This document shows, piece by piece, positions 5,962-5,978 of a DNA stretch of 5,978 nucleotides. The notes beneath the pieces are model-generated. The model saw nothing but the letters and a program-made list of their open reading frames with translations. It was not told the origin of the DNA and made no database searches. Source of the DNA: an uncultured Haemophilus sp. (GTDB lineage Bacteria > Pseudomonadota > Gammaproteobacteria > Enterobacterales > Pasteurellaceae); assembly GCF_937976265.1 (NCBI RefSeq), contig NZ_CALJRX010000080.1, positions 1 to 5,978 of the forward strand, written 5' to 3'. The position numbers and the translations under genes are program-made. Position 1 is the first letter of the stretch; each line of letters opens with the position of its first letter.

Positions 5962-5978
5962 GTCGATTATCGAAAGAT

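Noticed and set aside
5963..5973. Palindrome TCGATTATCGA just after sodC as a terminator start.
   Set aside because: Only 4 bp can pair around a 3-nt loop, and the window ends before any T-tract could be seen.

Overview
The window looks like chromosomal DNA from a Haemophilus species (Pasteurellaceae), probably closer to H. parainfluenzae than to H. influenzae. Three things support this: AT-rich sequence, five exact copies of the Haemophilus-type DNA uptake core AAGTGCGGT (either strand) and none of the Actinobacillus-type core ACAAGCGGT, and gene products that match Haemophilus SapA-D, the YcjX protein and SodC. The SodC matches what I recall of the H. parainfluenzae enzyme almost residue for residue. 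The species call is from memory, not from a search.

Layout. Positions 1-3793 on the minus strand hold the first four genes of the sap operon, transcribed right to left: sapA (periplasmic binding protein), sapB and sapC (permeases), and the first 82 codons of sapD (ATPase), which runs off the left edge. The genes are packed tightly: sapA/sapB overlap by 1 nt, sapB/sapC by 11 nt, and sapC/sapD are 3 nt apart. An 88-nt divergent intergenic region (3794-3881) must hold the promoters of both sapA and the plus-strand gene ycjX (3882-5291). A 106-nt gap with no recognisable terminator follows, then sodC (5398-5961, plus strand), and the window ends 17 nt after its stop.

How the genes fit together. 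In nontypeable H. influenzae the Sap system takes up host antimicrobial peptides and haem. YcjX belongs to a stress-associated P-loop GTPase family (DUF463). SodC removes superoxide in the periplasm. All three can be linked to envelope or host-defence stress, but shared regulation is not shown by the sequence. Nothing here looks like a new system, mobile element, RNA gene or CRISPR array. The points most worth checking are the intact SodC active site, a Gly in SapA where related binding proteins have a ligand-binding Asp, the overlapping divergent promoters, and the sap-ycjX adjacency, which may be a remnant of the enterobacterial sap-psp-ycjX region.
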